Source: Leucobacter soli
GTDB lineage: Bacteria; Actinomycetota; Actinomycetes; Actinomycetales; Microbacteriaceae
Assembly: GCF_910593785.1 (NCBI RefSeq)
Contig: NZ_CAJVAP010000007.1
Span: 62,001 to 126,000, forward strand
Direction of reading: 5' to 3'
DNA length: 64,000 bases
Shown here one piece after another: positions 25,695 to 34,816 of this stretch. Position 1 is the stretch's first letter. Every line of letters starts with the position of its first letter. The notes below the pieces were generated by a model that saw nothing but the letters and a program-made list of their open reading frames with translations, did no database searches and was not told the origin of the DNA. The position numbers and the translations under genes were made by a program.

Positions 25695-26789
25695 ATGACT
25701 GGTACGGCTACGGCTCAGGATCAGCGCACGATCGGCGCACCGGTCGTCAGCCTCGCGATGCCGCGCATGAGGCGCGAGCGGGGTCGGCTCAAGAACGTGC
25801 CGGTCGACGGGCCGAAGCAGGTGCTGCTCGCGGCGCCCCGAGGCTATTGCGCGGGGGTGGATCGTGCGGTCGTCGCCGTCGAGAAGGCGCTGGATCGCTT
25901 CGGCGCCCCCGTCTACGTGCGCAAGCAGATCGTCCACAACGTGCACGTCGTGCAGACCCTCGAGAAGATGGGTGCGATCTTCGTCGACGAGGTCGATGAG
26001 GTGCCCGAGGGTGCGAACGTGGTCTTCTCTGCCCACGGCGTCTCGCCCGCAGTGGTGCAGGCCGCCGAGGACCGGCACCTGCACGCCATCGACGCGACCT
26101 GCCCGCTCGTGACGAAGGTGCACCGCGAGGCCGTGCGCTTCGCGAAGCAGGACATGGAGATCCTGCTCATCGGCCACACCGGGCACGAGGAGGTGGAGGG
26201 CACGAGCGGCGAGGCGCCGGACCACATCACCATCGTGAACTCGCCCGCCGACGTCGACACCCTCGAGGTCGAGGATCCCGACAAGCTGGTCTGGCTCTCC
26301 CAGACTACGCTCTCGGTCGACGAGACGATGGAGACGGTGGATCGCCTCCGTGAACGATTCCCGAACCTGCAGGATCCGCCGAGCGACGACATCTGCTACG
26401 CGACGCAGAACCGCCAGGGCGCCATCAAGCAGATCGCGCCGCAGGCCGACCTCGTCATCGTCGTGGGATCCTCGAACTCCTCGAACTCGGTGCGGCTCAA
26501 GGAGGTCGCGCTCGAGTACGGCGCCAAGGCGGCCTACCGCGTCGACTACGCGAGCGAGGTGCAGCAGGAGTGGCTCGACGGCGTGCGCACCGTCGGTGTG
26601 ACGAGCGGCGCCTCGGTGCCCGAGGTGCTGGTGCAGGAACTGCTCGACGATCTCGCCGATGCGGGCTATTCGGATGTCCGGGCGACCGTGACGGCCGAGG
26701 AGGATCTGGTCTTCTCCCTGCCGAAGGAACTCCGGCAGGATGCCTCCGGCAAACGGGACGCTCGCGCGCTCGGCGGCCGGGTGCGCTGA
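25695..26789 (+). CDS. ispH: 4-hydroxy-3-methylbut-2-enyl diphosphate reductase
   Basis: Last enzyme of the MEP isoprenoid pathway, producing IPP and DMAPP, 364 aa. The three cysteines that hold the iron-sulfur cluster are at about 52 (PRGYCAGV), 136 ([11 protein letters not shown]) and 234 ([10 protein letters not shown]); the catalytic Glu is in [11 protein letters not shown]. An N-terminal extension of about 35 residues precedes the core, and the leaderless -10 box supports its inclusion. In mycobacteria ispH lies beside xseA and ychF, as approximately here. Confidence 0.96.
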   Translation: MTGTATAQDQRTIGAPVVSLAMPRMRRERGRLKNVPVDGPKQVLLAAPRGYCAGVDRAVVAVEKALDRFGAPVYVRKQIVHNVHVVQTLEKMGAIFVDEVDEVPEGANVVFSAHGVSPAVVQAAEDRHLHAIDATCPLVTKVHREAVRFAKQDMEILLIGHTGHEEVEGTSGEAPDHITIVNSPADVDTLEVEDPDKLVWLSQTTLSVDETMETVDRLRERFPNLQDPPSDDICYATQNRQGAIKQIAPQADLVIVVGSSNSSNSVRLKEVALEYGAKAAYRVDYASEVQQEWLDGVRTVGVTSGASVPEVLVQELLDDLADAGYSDVRATVTAEEDLVFSLPKELRQDASGKRDARALGGRVR

Positions 26790-26841
26790 CCGTCGGATCC
26801 GCGATGGTGTTCGGGCGTCGCTGAGGCGCCTGAGACGCTGC

Positions 26842-26847
26842 TAGGCT
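26842..26847 (+). promoter_or_regulatory. Putative -10 box (TAGGCT) before a short upstream ORF
   Basis: TAGGCT lies 7 nt before the ATG at 26855, which opens a 13-codon frame ending inside the start of the next gene. Confidence 0.4.
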
Positions 26848-26854
26848 CCGAGCC

Positions 26855-26896
26855 ATGGGGAACCCCTACGATCCTTGGAGGCCGCGATGGCGATGA
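26855..26896 (+). CDS. Possible leaderless 13-residue leader peptide
   Basis: The frame MGNPYDPWRPRWR begins 7 nt after a TANNNT box, like the leaderless genes nearby, and its TGA overlaps an in-frame ATG of the S55-like gene (ATGA). Translation of it might couple to or tune the larger gene. Nothing beyond position and geometry supports it. Confidence 0.3.
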   Translation: MGNPYDPWRPRWR

Positions 26897-28734
26897 ACCG
26901 ACGACCGATCACCGTGCTGGGAACGGGAGTCGCCGCTGCGCTGGCCGCCTCTCTTCTCGCCGCACCCGCCCAGGCCGCGCCGTCGGCGGATCCGGGCCTC
27001 TTCTGCGATCTGCCGGGTGAGGAGCTCGCGATCTCGCCGATCGCGGACCTGGTCGTGGACGAGCCGGTGACCTGGCTCTCGACGGTCTCGGGCATCGCGC
27101 CGACGGAGTTCAGCGGCACGTATCTCGGCAGGCTCCCCAACGCGCTCGGGCACGACGCCTACGGCAACCAGCGCGATCTCCTGCTGGTCGAGCTCTCGGG
27201 TCCCGTCGTCGACGGCTCCGGGAGCACGCTGCCGGCCGGGGTCTGGGCCGGTGCCTCGGGTTCTCCGGTGTACGACGAGGACGGGGCGCTGATCGGCGCC
27301 GTCTCCTACGGGTTCAGCGGGGAGGCCGACAACGTCGCCGGCGTCACGCCGGCCGCGGCCATGAAATCGATCGGCGACCTGCCCGCTTCCGTGCAGGTGA
27401 ACGCGGCGGGGCGGCAGATGGTGCAGGCGGCGACAGGCGTCTCGCCGGGGCGATCGATGACGCAGCTGCAACCGGTGAAGGTCGAGAACGGGCGGACCGG
27501 GAACCTCTTCGAGAAGACCGAGAAGCGCCTGAAGCAGGCGGTGAAGGGCTTCAAGACCGTGGGTGCGACCGGCCGAGCAGGCGGGGTGGTCGGTGCCGAC
27601 GCGGAGGCCATCCCCTCCATCGTGCCCGGCGGCAACATCGCCGTCAGCTACGCGCACGGCGCGCTGTGGGACGCCACGGTGGGCACGGTGACCGCCGTCT
27701 GCGGCGATCAGGTCTGGGCCTACGGGCATCCGAACACCGGGAACAGCAAGTTCAAGGCGAGTTTCCACGGGGCGTCCGCCGCCCGGGTGGTGCCCAGCGC
27801 GGGCGACTCGTACAAGCTGATCGCCGAGATCGGCGCGCCGATGGGCCGGCTCACCGACGACCGCACGGCCGGCGTTCGCGGCACCCTCGGCGAGACCTTC
27901 CCCGCAGTGAAGGTCACGACGGTGAGCAAGGTCGGCGGGACGAGCAGCACTGCGGTGACGAACGTCACCGAGAAGCTGGACATCGCGCCCGTCGCCGCCG
28001 TCCAGCTCGGCGGCGACGCGCTCCGCATGCTCGACAACGCCTGGGCCGGCTCCGCGACGGTCCGCTGGTCGATCGACTACACTCGCGCGAACGGCCGAAC
28101 CGGCACGCTCACCAATACCGACAAGTACGCCGACGACATGTACCTGCCCGACCTCGTCGGCTGGGGCGTCGCCGAGGACATCGCCGCGCTGCAGTACAAC
28201 GGGTTCGAGACCGTCACGGTCACGGGCGTGCGGATCACTGCCGATTTCTCCGATCAGGTCCGGGTCGCCCGGGTCGCCGGATTCGAACGGAAGTCGGGCA
28301 CGGGCTGGAAGAAGGTGCCGGCCGGCAGCACGGTGCAGGCGAGCCGGGGGAAGAGCTACGACTACCGTGCCGTGCTCCGGCCCGCCCCCAACGCCGATGG
28401 CGGCACGAGCTACCTGCCCTTCACGGTCACGGTGCCGAAGAGCATCAAGAAGACGCTGAAGGTCCGGCTCACCGGTGCGACGCCGCTCTTCGAGGACGGC
28501 GAGCTCGTCATCGGCTCCGACGACGGTGCGCCGGTGCGGAACTTCGACCAGTACGTCGCCGCGCTCGACGATCGTTCGCGTTCGGATCGCGTGACCGTCA
28601 CGCGCCGCTACACCTCCGCATCGGGGGCGAATCAGGTGAAGACGAGCCGGAAGACGGCGCCGACGGTCGTCGACGGGGGGCAGCGGTCGTTCATGCTCCA
28701 GGTGGCGGTCGAGAAGTCGAAGAAGCGGAGGTAG
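26887..28734 (+). CDS. Secreted S55 (SpoIVB-type) peptidase-like protein
   Basis: 615 aa exported protein. A signal peptide (to about residue 30, AAPAQA) precedes a region resembling the SpoIVB/S55 serine peptidase domain: the nucleophile motif GASGSPVYDEDGALIGAVSYGF near residue 125 and a later GALWDATVGTVTAVCGDQVWAYGHP. The C-terminal 250 residues look like beta-rich repeats with many Thr/Val and a Lys-rich end. SpoIVB cleaves a sporulation partner in Bacillus; this organism is probably a non-sporulator, so another extracellular target is expected. The ATG follows GGAGG by 5 nt; a second ATG two codons on is possible. Confidence 0.78.
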   Translation: MAMNRRPITVLGTGVAAALAASLLAAPAQAAPSADPGLFCDLPGEELAISPIADLVVDEPVTWLSTVSGIAPTEFSGTYLGRLPNALGHDAYGNQRDLLLVELSGPVVDGSGSTLPAGVWAGASGSPVYDEDGALIGAVSYGFSGEADNVAGVTPAAAMKSIGDLPASVQVNAAGRQMVQAATGVSPGRSMTQLQPVKVENGRTGNLFEKTEKRLKQAVKGFKTVGATGRAGGVVGADAEAIPSIVPGGNIAVSYAHGALWDATVGTVTAVCGDQVWAYGHPNTGNSKFKASFHGASAARVVPSAGDSYKLIAEIGAPMGRLTDDRTAGVRGTLGETFPAVKVTTVSKVGGTSSTAVTNVTEKLDIAPVAAVQLGGDALRMLDNAWAGSATVRWSIDYTRANGRTGTLTNTDKYADDMYLPDLVGWGVAEDIAALQYNGFETVTVTGVRITADFSDQVRVARVAGFERKSGTGWKKVPAGSTVQASRGKSYDYRAVLRPAPNADGGTSYLPFTVTVPKSIKKTLKVRLTGATPLFEDGELVIGSDDGAPVRNFDQYVAALDDRSRSDRVTVTRRYTSASGANQVKTSRKTAPTVVDGGQRSFMLQVAVEKSKKRR

Positions 28735-28817
28735 GCCGCGCCTGAGCCGCGTACGCGCGCGCTCGGCCTTCCGCGGACCGTTGCGCGATCTCCCATCGAA
28801 CGCACACCCCGAGGAGG

Positions 28818-28823
28818 TAGCGT
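28818..28823 (+). promoter_or_regulatory. Putative -10 box (TAGCGT), leaderless start at 28830
   Basis: TAGCGT ends 6 nt before the GTG of the alarmone synthetase gene. Confidence 0.45.
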
Positions 28824-28829
28824 CGAGCT

Positions 28830-29738
28830 GTGACCGAATCGACGATCCGCCCCCCGGACGAGACCGACCGGGTCGATGAGCGGAAGGCGCCGTCGATCGG
28901 CGGGCACGGCCCCGGGCCGGTCCACCCGCTCACCGGCCCGATAGACCTCTCCCGGATCGATCTCTCGGAGATCGAGGGCCGGCGCGAGGTCCGCGAGGGG
29001 CTGACCCGCTTCCTGATGCCGTACAAGTTCGCCATCGACGAGGTGATGACGAAGCTCCGGATCCTGCAGGAGGAGTTCACGCAGACCGGGGAGTACAACC
29101 CCATCGAGCACGTCTCGAGCCGGTTGAAGGATCCCGACAGCATCATCGAGAAGATGCAGCGCCGCGGTGTGCCGCTCGAGACGGAGCGGGTGCGCGAGAC
29201 GATCACCGACATCGCCGGCCTGCGGGTGGTCTGCGCATTCGTCTCGGACGTCTACCGGGTCTTCGAGCTGCTGACCGCGCACGACGACGTCACCGTGTTC
29301 CAGGTGAAGGACTACATCGCGAAGCCCAAGGAGAACGGGTACCGCAGCCTGCATCTGCTGCTCGAGGTGCCGGTGTTCCTCTCGAGCGGCCCGGTGCGGA
29401 CCATCGTGGAGGTGCAGATCCGCACGATCGCTATGGATTTCTGGGCCAGCCTCGAGCACAAGATCTACTACAAGTACGATCGCGAGGTTCCGGCCGAGCT
29501 CCTCGAGGGACTGCGAGACGCGGCGGATCAGGCCTGCCGGCTCGACTCGACGATGGAATGGCTGCACATCGCGATCCGCGGCTCCGACCGCGACACCCTG
29601 GTGCGCCGGGGGACCGACACCGTCATGCGCAGCATGGCGGCCGCGGCCGGGCTGGAGAGCCCCGCGGCATCGGCGGACGACGGCGGGACCGAACCCGGGC
29701 CAGGCCGGGCCGACGAGCTCGGGGCCGACGAGCTCTAG
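28830..29738 (+). CDS. Small alarmone synthetase (RelA/SpoT-domain GTP pyrophosphokinase)
   Basis: 302 aa protein with a single synthetase domain and no HD hydrolase, TGS or ACT domain, so it would make (p)ppGpp-type alarmones without degrading them. The substrate loop DIAGLRVVCAFVSDVYRVF and the GTP-binding YIAKPKENGYRSLHL are present, followed by EVQIRTIAMDFWASLEHK. Relatives are RelQ/RelP-like. The N-terminal 45 and C-terminal 40 residues are low-complexity and acidic. Its stop codon overlaps the stop of the convergent gene (CTAG). Confidence 0.92.
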   Translation: MTESTIRPPDETDRVDERKAPSIGGHGPGPVHPLTGPIDLSRIDLSEIEGRREVREGLTRFLMPYKFAIDEVMTKLRILQEEFTQTGEYNPIEHVSSRLKDPDSIIEKMQRRGVPLETERVRETITDIAGLRVVCAFVSDVYRVFELLTAHDDVTVFQVKDYIAKPKENGYRSLHLLLEVPVFLSSGPVRTIVEVQIRTIAMDFWASLEHKIYYKYDREVPAELLEGLRDAADQACRLDSTMEWLHIAIRGSDRDTLVRRGTDTVMRSMAAAAGLESPAASADDGGTEPGPGRADELGADEL

Positions 29739-31228
29739 GGTTCGACGATCCGCGCGAGGAGCTCGCAGAGCAGCGCTTCGGCGACGGGCGGCGGCAGCCG
29801 TTCGACCAGCGCCATGAGCTGGGCCTGATCCCCGGGCTTCGCGCGCTTGCTCACGCCGACGCTGCGCAGGATCGCCCAGGCCGCGCTCGGTCCGGGCACT
29901 CGGCCGTCGACGCCGTAGCCCAGCATCCGCATCGCGGCGAGGGCGGCGACGGGGGAGGCCGGGCGCCTGCCTCGGACGGCGTCGGCGGCGCTCTGGAGGG
30001 CGACGATGAACTCGCGCGCCGTCTGCTCGGTGACCGGTGTGATCGTCAAATGCGCGCTGTGCGGCAGCCTGACGCCGTTCGACTGGGTGTGCCCGGGCTG
30101 ATGCTGGATCATGAAGCCGAGACGCGTCAGCGCATCGGTGAGGTGGTGCGGATCGACGCGCCGGACGCTCGGCACCGACTCGTCGGCGACCAGCGAGAGC
30201 ACGGGTCCCATCGGCCTGCCCTGCACTGCGAGGCCCGGTATGCCGTCGACCGCCCGGACGAGTCGGTGCGTCGCGCGCTCGCAGGAGGCCGTCAGTTCGC
30301 GGTAGCCCTCTGCGCCGAGCCGGCGAGTGATGGCCCATGCCGCTGCGATGGGAGAGATGGACCGGGAGCCCAGCAGGGTCGGGTTCACGACGGGGTAGCC
30401 GGGCCAGCCCGTCGTGGCGAAGAACTGTGCGCGGTGCGGCGCCCGGCCGCGGTGCAGGAGCACCGATACGCCCTTCGGCGCGTAGCCGAACTTGTGCAGG
30501 TCCGCGGAGATGCTGGTGACCCCCGGCAGCCGGAAGTCCCAGACGGGCGCGCCCGGCCACCACGGCAGTGCGAGGCCGCCGAAGCAGGCGTCGACGTGGC
30601 AGGGAATGCCGCGGGCGGAGGCCGCGTCGGAGACGGAGCCGATGGGGTCCATCGCTCCGGACGGATACGCCGGGGCCGAGACGACGACCAGCGCGACATC
30701 ATCGTCGAGGTGTCCGATCAGCTCGGTGGCTCGCACGGATCCATCGGTGTCGCAGGGCACCGGGCACCACTCGAGGTCGAACATGCGCGCCGCCTTCTGG
30801 AACGCGGCGTGCGCCGTGACCGGGGCGACCAATCGCGGCACGGTTCGGCTGTCCGGGTGCCGACGGCGCCAGAGGTCCCTCGCCGCCTTCACCGCGAGGA
30901 GGCAGCTCTCGGTCCCGCCGCTCGTCACGCTGCCGACGACGGGCCCGCCGAGCCGGCGGCGGTGCCCGTTCAACGCCCGGCGGGTGAAGCTGATGAGATC
31001 GCGTTCCATCGCCGCAACCGACGGGAAGGTCGTAGGGTCGAGTCCGTTCAGCGGCCGAGCCAGTTCGGCGGCGCGGCCGGCCAGCGCATCGAGCTCCGGA
31101 AGGCCCGCATCGTAGACGTAGGAGAGCACCCGGCCGCCGTGCGTCGGCGCGTCGAGCTCCCGCAACTCGCGCAGACGCGCGAGGACCTCGGCGGAATCCG
31201 AGCCGTGGCTTCCGGCCGCCCGGTTCAC
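29735..31228 (-). CDS. PLP-dependent decarboxylase / S1P-lyase-like protein
   Basis: 497 aa pyridoxal-phosphate enzyme of the group II decarboxylase and sphingosine-phosphate-lyase type. Features: SVTSGGTESCLLAVKAARD (phosphate-binding), HVDACFGGLALPWW with the PLP-ring Asp, and the Schiff-base lysine in SISADLHKFGYAPKG. The GTG start overlaps the stop of the transporter gene upstream (GTGA), so translation is coupled. The substrate could be an amino acid or a phosphorylated long-chain amine; the sequence does not decide. Confidence 0.88.
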   Translation of the reverse strand: MNRAAGSHGSDSAEVLARLRELRELDAPTHGGRVLSYVYDAGLPELDALAGRAAELARPLNGLDPTTFPSVAAMERDLISFTRRALNGHRRRLGGPVVGSVTSGGTESCLLAVKAARDLWRRRHPDSRTVPRLVAPVTAHAAFQKAARMFDLEWCPVPCDTDGSVRATELIGHLDDDVALVVVSAPAYPSGAMDPIGSVSDAASARGIPCHVDACFGGLALPWWPGAPVWDFRLPGVTSISADLHKFGYAPKGVSVLLHRGRAPHRAQFFATTGWPGYPVVNPTLLGSRSISPIAAAWAITRRLGAEGYRELTASCERATHRLVRAVDGIPGLAVQGRPMGPVLSLVADESVPSVRRVDPHHLTDALTRLGFMIQHQPGHTQSNGVRLPHSAHLTITPVTEQTAREFIVALQSAADAVRGRRPASPVAALAAMRMLGYGVDGRVPGPSAAWAILRSVGVSKRAKPGDQAQLMALVERLPPPVAEALLCELLARIVEP

Positions 31229-32751
31229 TGCTCCGCTCCGGCGGGATCCTGCGGGGGAGCATGGCCGACGATGTCGCTCTCGCGGAGGCGGTAGCGGTTC
31301 AGCGTGAAGAGACTCGCGAACATGAGGATCGCCGGGAGCAGGCTGAACGAGAGCACGATGCCGACGATGGCGGACCCGGGCTGCTGCACCGTGACGCCGG
31401 AGGTGGACTCGAGATAGCCGGTGAGCGCGAGCACGATCGTCAGGGCGGTGGATCCGAGCGCCATGCCCGTGGTCTCCCCGGCGGTCCAGACGCCGCCGAA
31501 CACCCCGGAGCGGGCCTCGCCGCGGTGCTCGCCGCGGTGCTCGCCGCGGTGCTCGGGCGCGGCCGGCACGACGGTGTCGGCCTCCGGCCCAGCGGGAGCA
31601 ACGCGTTCTCGTGCGCCGCCCGCTGCGTCGTGGCTGATCACGTCCGGCAGCATGGCCAGCGGCAGCGCCTGCAGGCCGGCGTAGGCGGCCCCGGCGAGGG
31701 CGACCGGGGCGACCACCCACCACCCGGGGGACCAGAGCATGGCGACGAGCAGTACCGTGGCGATGAGGAAGAGGAGCGTCGCCAGGCGGTACGCCCGCTC
31801 CTTGCCGATGCGGTCGGCGACGATCCGCCAGATCGGGGTGACGAGCAGCGCCGGCGCGATCAGCGCGAGGAACAGCGCGGTGACCGCGCGTTCGTCGCGC
31901 AGCACCCAGGCGGCGACGAACTGCGCGCCCGCGAGCATGAGCCCGGTCGCGAGCCCCTGCAGCATGAACGTGCCGAGCAGTGCGCGGAACGGCTGGCTGT
32001 CGCGAAGCGCGGCGAAGCCCTCCCGGTAGTGGCGCACCGAGAGCGGCCCGGGGCGCGGTGCCTGATCCCTGGTCGACGCGGGCAGCGGGGCCTGGCGAGG
32101 CGCCACCGACGCTCCGATGACCAGGCCGGTGCACAGCAGCAGCGCCGCCGCGATCGCCATCACGAGGTAGCCGAGCGCGGAGTCGTCGGGGAACATGCCG
32201 CGGATCTCGGGGCCACCTGCTCCGAAGATCAGGATCGCGAGCGTCAGCACGACGACGCGCCAGGTGAGCAGCCGGGTGCGCTCCCGGTAGCCGCTCGTCA
32301 ATTCGGCGGGGAGGGCGATGTACGGCACCTGGAACAGGCTGAAGAAGGTCGCCGCGGCGACGAACGCGACGAGCACCCAGATCGCGGATGCGGCCGGTGT
32401 CAGCCCCGTCGGCACGGCGAAGGTGAGGATGAAGGCGATCGGGAGCCCGATGGCGCCGATCAGCATGGGCCCGCGGCGAGTCCCGTTCAGCGCGAGGGCG
32501 CGGTCGCTGAGTCCGCCGATGATCGGGTCGATCAGCACGTCCCACACCTTCGCGAGGGTGACGACCAGCCCGGCGACGATCGCCGTGACGCCCAGGGAAT
32601 CGGTCAGGTAGTAGACGAGCACCAGGCCGGGGAGCGTGCCGAAGCCGCCCGTACCGAGCGAGCCCGTGGCGTAGCGAGCGATCAGACCGCGCGGCAGTCG
32701 CGGGGTCCGGTCCGCATCCCCGGGTGCAGACGAACTCGACGCTGAAGTCAT
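31225..32751 (-). CDS. MFS/GPH-family cation symporter
   Basis: 508 aa, twelve-helix transporter of the glycoside-pentoside-hexuronide (MFS_2) group. The early motif KVWDVLIDPIIGGLSDR matches the family's loop 2 signature, and FSLFQVPYIALPAELT the helix-4 region. A cytoplasmic loop contains a repeated EHRGEHRGEHRGE segment encoded by a 12-nt tandem repeat. The gene overlaps the decarboxylase by 4 nt, which suggests that it imports the decarboxylase substrate or exchanges substrate and product. Confidence 0.88.
   Translation of the reverse strand: MTSASSSSAPGDADRTPRLPRGLIARYATGSLGTGGFGTLPGLVLVYYLTDSLGVTAIVAGLVVTLAKVWDVLIDPIIGGLSDRALALNGTRRGPMLIGAIGLPIAFILTFAVPTGLTPAASAIWVLVAFVAAATFFSLFQVPYIALPAELTSGYRERTRLLTWRVVVLTLAILIFGAGGPEIRGMFPDDSALGYLVMAIAAALLLCTGLVIGASVAPRQAPLPASTRDQAPRPGPLSVRHYREGFAALRDSQPFRALLGTFMLQGLATGLMLAGAQFVAAWVLRDERAVTALFLALIAPALLVTPIWRIVADRIGKERAYRLATLLFLIATVLLVAMLWSPGWWVVAPVALAGAAYAGLQALPLAMLPDVISHDAAGGARERVAPAGPEADTVVPAAPEHRGEHRGEHRGEARSGVFGGVWTAGETTGMALGSTALTIVLALTGYLESTSGVTVQQPGSAIVGIVLSFSLLPAILMFASLFTLNRYRLRESDIVGHAPPQDPAGAEQ
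31516..31551. repeat. Three tandem copies of a 12-nt unit in the GPH transporter
   Basis: The unit CTCGCCGCGGTG is repeated three times exactly, plus four more bases. It encodes the GEHR repeats in a transporter loop and keeps the frame. It could vary in copy number between strains. Confidence 0.85.
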
Positions 32752-32810
32752 GACTCACAGCGTATCGTCACCCCGCCGGGGGCCGCAGCGGCCTCCGGCG
32801 CGCGCCGCAT

Positions 32811-33710
32811 CTACGGTGTGGAGCTGCTCATCCCCGAGAGGTAATCGATCAGCTTCGCCGTGGCGGAGGGATCGGAGAGCACCTGGATCAGCTCGGGCGC
32901 CTGGTTCAACGCGAAGGCCGTGAACGCGAATACGACGATGAACGCGATCGCCGCGGCGGCGAGCGGCACCCAGAACGCGAGCTTGCGGTGCCGCATGCGC
33001 TGGATCGAGTAGATGAGCGCGATCGCGTAGACGGCGAGGACGATCAGCGCACCGACCGTTCCGAGGGTGCTCACCGCGGCCGGAACGACGAAGCCCTCGA
33101 TCGCGAGCGCATCGCCGAGGAGGGCGAGACTGTTCGGCAGCTGCTGCAACGAGGCCGCGGAGTACAGGGCGCCGAGCGCCCCGATGGCGAGCAGCACGAT
33201 GGTGACGATGCGGTCGCCCAGACGCGGATTCGCCGCGCGCGGCCGCGGCTGCGGCGGCAGTTGCGGTGCTTCGCCGCGGTAGTGCTGCTGCCCACCGGCG
33301 TCCGGCGCGTCCTGCGGCGCAGCCGGCTGCTGCGGTGCCGGCTGCTGCGCGCTGCCTGCACCGCCCGGTCCGTTCGGAGGAACGGGTGCGCCGGCGATCG
33401 TACCGGGAGCGGAGGATCCGCCGGCGCCCAGATTGTGCGGTACGCCGGGGACCGGCCCGCTGCTCGGGCGGGGCGCCGCTGGGGCCGCCGCAGCAGTGGG
33501 CGCGGCGCCCGGAGCGGTCGCGGCCCGCGGTTGCCCCGCGGCCGGCTTCGGGTCGCTGTCCGGCGGCGTCCACGACCAGCCCTCGGGCGCGTACTCCCCG
33601 TACTGAGGAGCCTGCCGCGCGGTCGGGGCGGTCTGAGGGGCCTGCGCCGGTTGATCCGTCGGAGCAGTCGGTGTCGCCTGCTCCGCGGTGCCGTCCTGCC
33701 GATCCGGCAT
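32811..33710 (-). CDS. Uncharacterised Pro/Ala-rich membrane protein
   Basis: 299 aa. The first 165 residues are disordered and rich in Pro, Ala and Gln, with a short aromatic motif (YGEYAPEGWSWTPP). Three or four hydrophobic helices follow (RIVTIVLLAIGALGALYSA; VSTLGTVGALIVLAVYAIAL; FWVPLAAAAIAFIVVFAFTA). The architecture resembles DUF6264-type proteins of Microbacteriaceae, a low-certainty family call. Its ATG abuts the fba stop (TGATG), so it is probably the distal gene of an fba operon. The function is unknown. Confidence 0.75.
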   Translation of the reverse strand: MPDRQDGTAEQATPTAPTDQPAQAPQTAPTARQAPQYGEYAPEGWSWTPPDSDPKPAAGQPRAATAPGAAPTAAAAPAAPRPSSGPVPGVPHNLGAGGSSAPGTIAGAPVPPNGPGGAGSAQQPAPQQPAAPQDAPDAGGQQHYRGEAPQLPPQPRPRAANPRLGDRIVTIVLLAIGALGALYSAASLQQLPNSLALLGDALAIEGFVVPAAVSTLGTVGALIVLAVYAIALIYSIQRMRHRKLAFWVPLAAAAIAFIVVFAFTAFALNQAPELIQVLSDPSATAKLIDYLSGMSSSTP

Positions 33711-34741
33711 CAGGCGCTCACCGAGTTCCCTGCAGAACCGAGCTGCTGGGCGGCCTCGACCACGCGCGCGGCCATACCTGCCTCTGCGGCCCGGCCCCAG
33801 GCGCGCGGATCGTACTGCTTCTTGTTGCCGACCTCGCCGTCGATCTTGAGCACGCCGTCGTAGTTTTTCAGGATGAAGTCCGCCGCCGGCCGGGTGAACG
33901 CGTACTGCGTGTCAGTGTCGATGTTCATCTTGATCACGCCGTTGCGCACGGCCTCGGCGATCTCCTCCGAGGAGGATCCCGATCCGCCGTGGAAGACGAG
34001 ATCCAGGGGCTTCTCACCCGTGCCGTACCGCTCGGCGAGACCCGCCTGGATCTCGGCCAGCAACTCGGGCCGCAGCTTGACGCCGCCCGGCTTGTAGACG
34101 CCGTGCACGTTGCCGAAGGTGAGCGCTGTGAGGTACCGGCCGCGTTCGCCGAATCCTAGCGCCTCGACCGTCGCGACGGCATCGTCGAGGGTGGTGTAGA
34201 GCTGGTCGTTGGTGACCTCGTGCGCGATGCCGTCCTCCTCGCCGCCGACGACCCCGATCTCGACCTCGAGGATCACGCCGATGGCGGCCATGCGCGGCAG
34301 CAGATCCTTCGCGATCTCGAGGTTCTCGGCGAGCGGCACGGCCGAACCGTCCCACATGTGCGACTGGAAGTAGGGCAGCCCGCCGCCTGCGACGCGCTCC
34401 TCGCTCGCGGCGAGCAGGGGCAGCACGAAGCTGTCGAGATGCTCCTTCGGGCAGTGGTCGGTGTGCAGCGCGACCGTTACGTCGTAGGCCTTCGCGACCT
34501 CCTCGGCGAACTTCGCGAAGGCGATCGCGCCGCCGGCGCGGTTCGTCACGGTGCTCCCGGCCAGGTAGTCGGCGCCGCCGAAGCTCACCTGCAGGATCCC
34601 GTCGCTGCCGGCCTCCGCGAATCCCCGGATCGCCGCGGTCAGCGTCTGCGAGCTCGAGACGTTGATGGCGGGGAAGGCGTAGCCGCCCGACTTGGCGGCG
34701 TCGATCATGGCGGCGTACTGGTCGGGGGTGGCGACGGGCAT
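33710..34741 (-). CDS. fba: Class II fructose-bisphosphate aldolase
   Basis: 343 aa zinc-dependent aldolase of glycolysis and gluconeogenesis. Metal and substrate motifs include VALHTDHCPKEHLDSFVLPLL, EIGVVGGEEDG, GNVHGVYKPGG, and LVFHGGSGSS. The start MPVATPDQYAAMID follows GGAG; the frame is open upstream but covers the divergent glpX gene. It is divergent from glpX with 75 nt between the starts. Confidence 0.96.
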   Translation of the reverse strand: MPVATPDQYAAMIDAAKSGGYAFPAINVSSSQTLTAAIRGFAEAGSDGILQVSFGGADYLAGSTVTNRAGGAIAFAKFAEEVAKAYDVTVALHTDHCPKEHLDSFVLPLLAASEERVAGGGLPYFQSHMWDGSAVPLAENLEIAKDLLPRMAAIGVILEVEIGVVGGEEDGIAHEVTNDQLYTTLDDAVATVEALGFGERGRYLTALTFGNVHGVYKPGGVKLRPELLAEIQAGLAERYGTGEKPLDLVFHGGSGSSSEEIAEAVRNGVIKMNIDTDTQYAFTRPAADFILKNYDGVLKIDGEVGNKKQYDPRAWGRAAEAGMAARVVEAAQQLGSAGNSVSA

Positions 34742-34803
34742 GAAGGCTCCATTCGATGAGGGATACCGGATCGTCCATAAGTCTAGGCCGTGCCGCTGAG
34801 CGG

Positions 34804-34809
34804 TAGGCT
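34804..34809 (+). promoter_or_regulatory. Putative -10 box (TAGGCT), leaderless start of glpX
   Basis: TAGGCT ends 7 nt before the ATG at 34817. Confidence 0.45.
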
Positions 34810-34816
34810 TGCAGGC

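Noticed and set aside
29735-32758. Apparent fusion of the decarboxylase to an upstream 500-residue region in the same frame
   Set aside because: The upstream region is the wrong frame of the transporter gene and is Arg/Pro-rich. The GTGA overlap gives a normal separate start.
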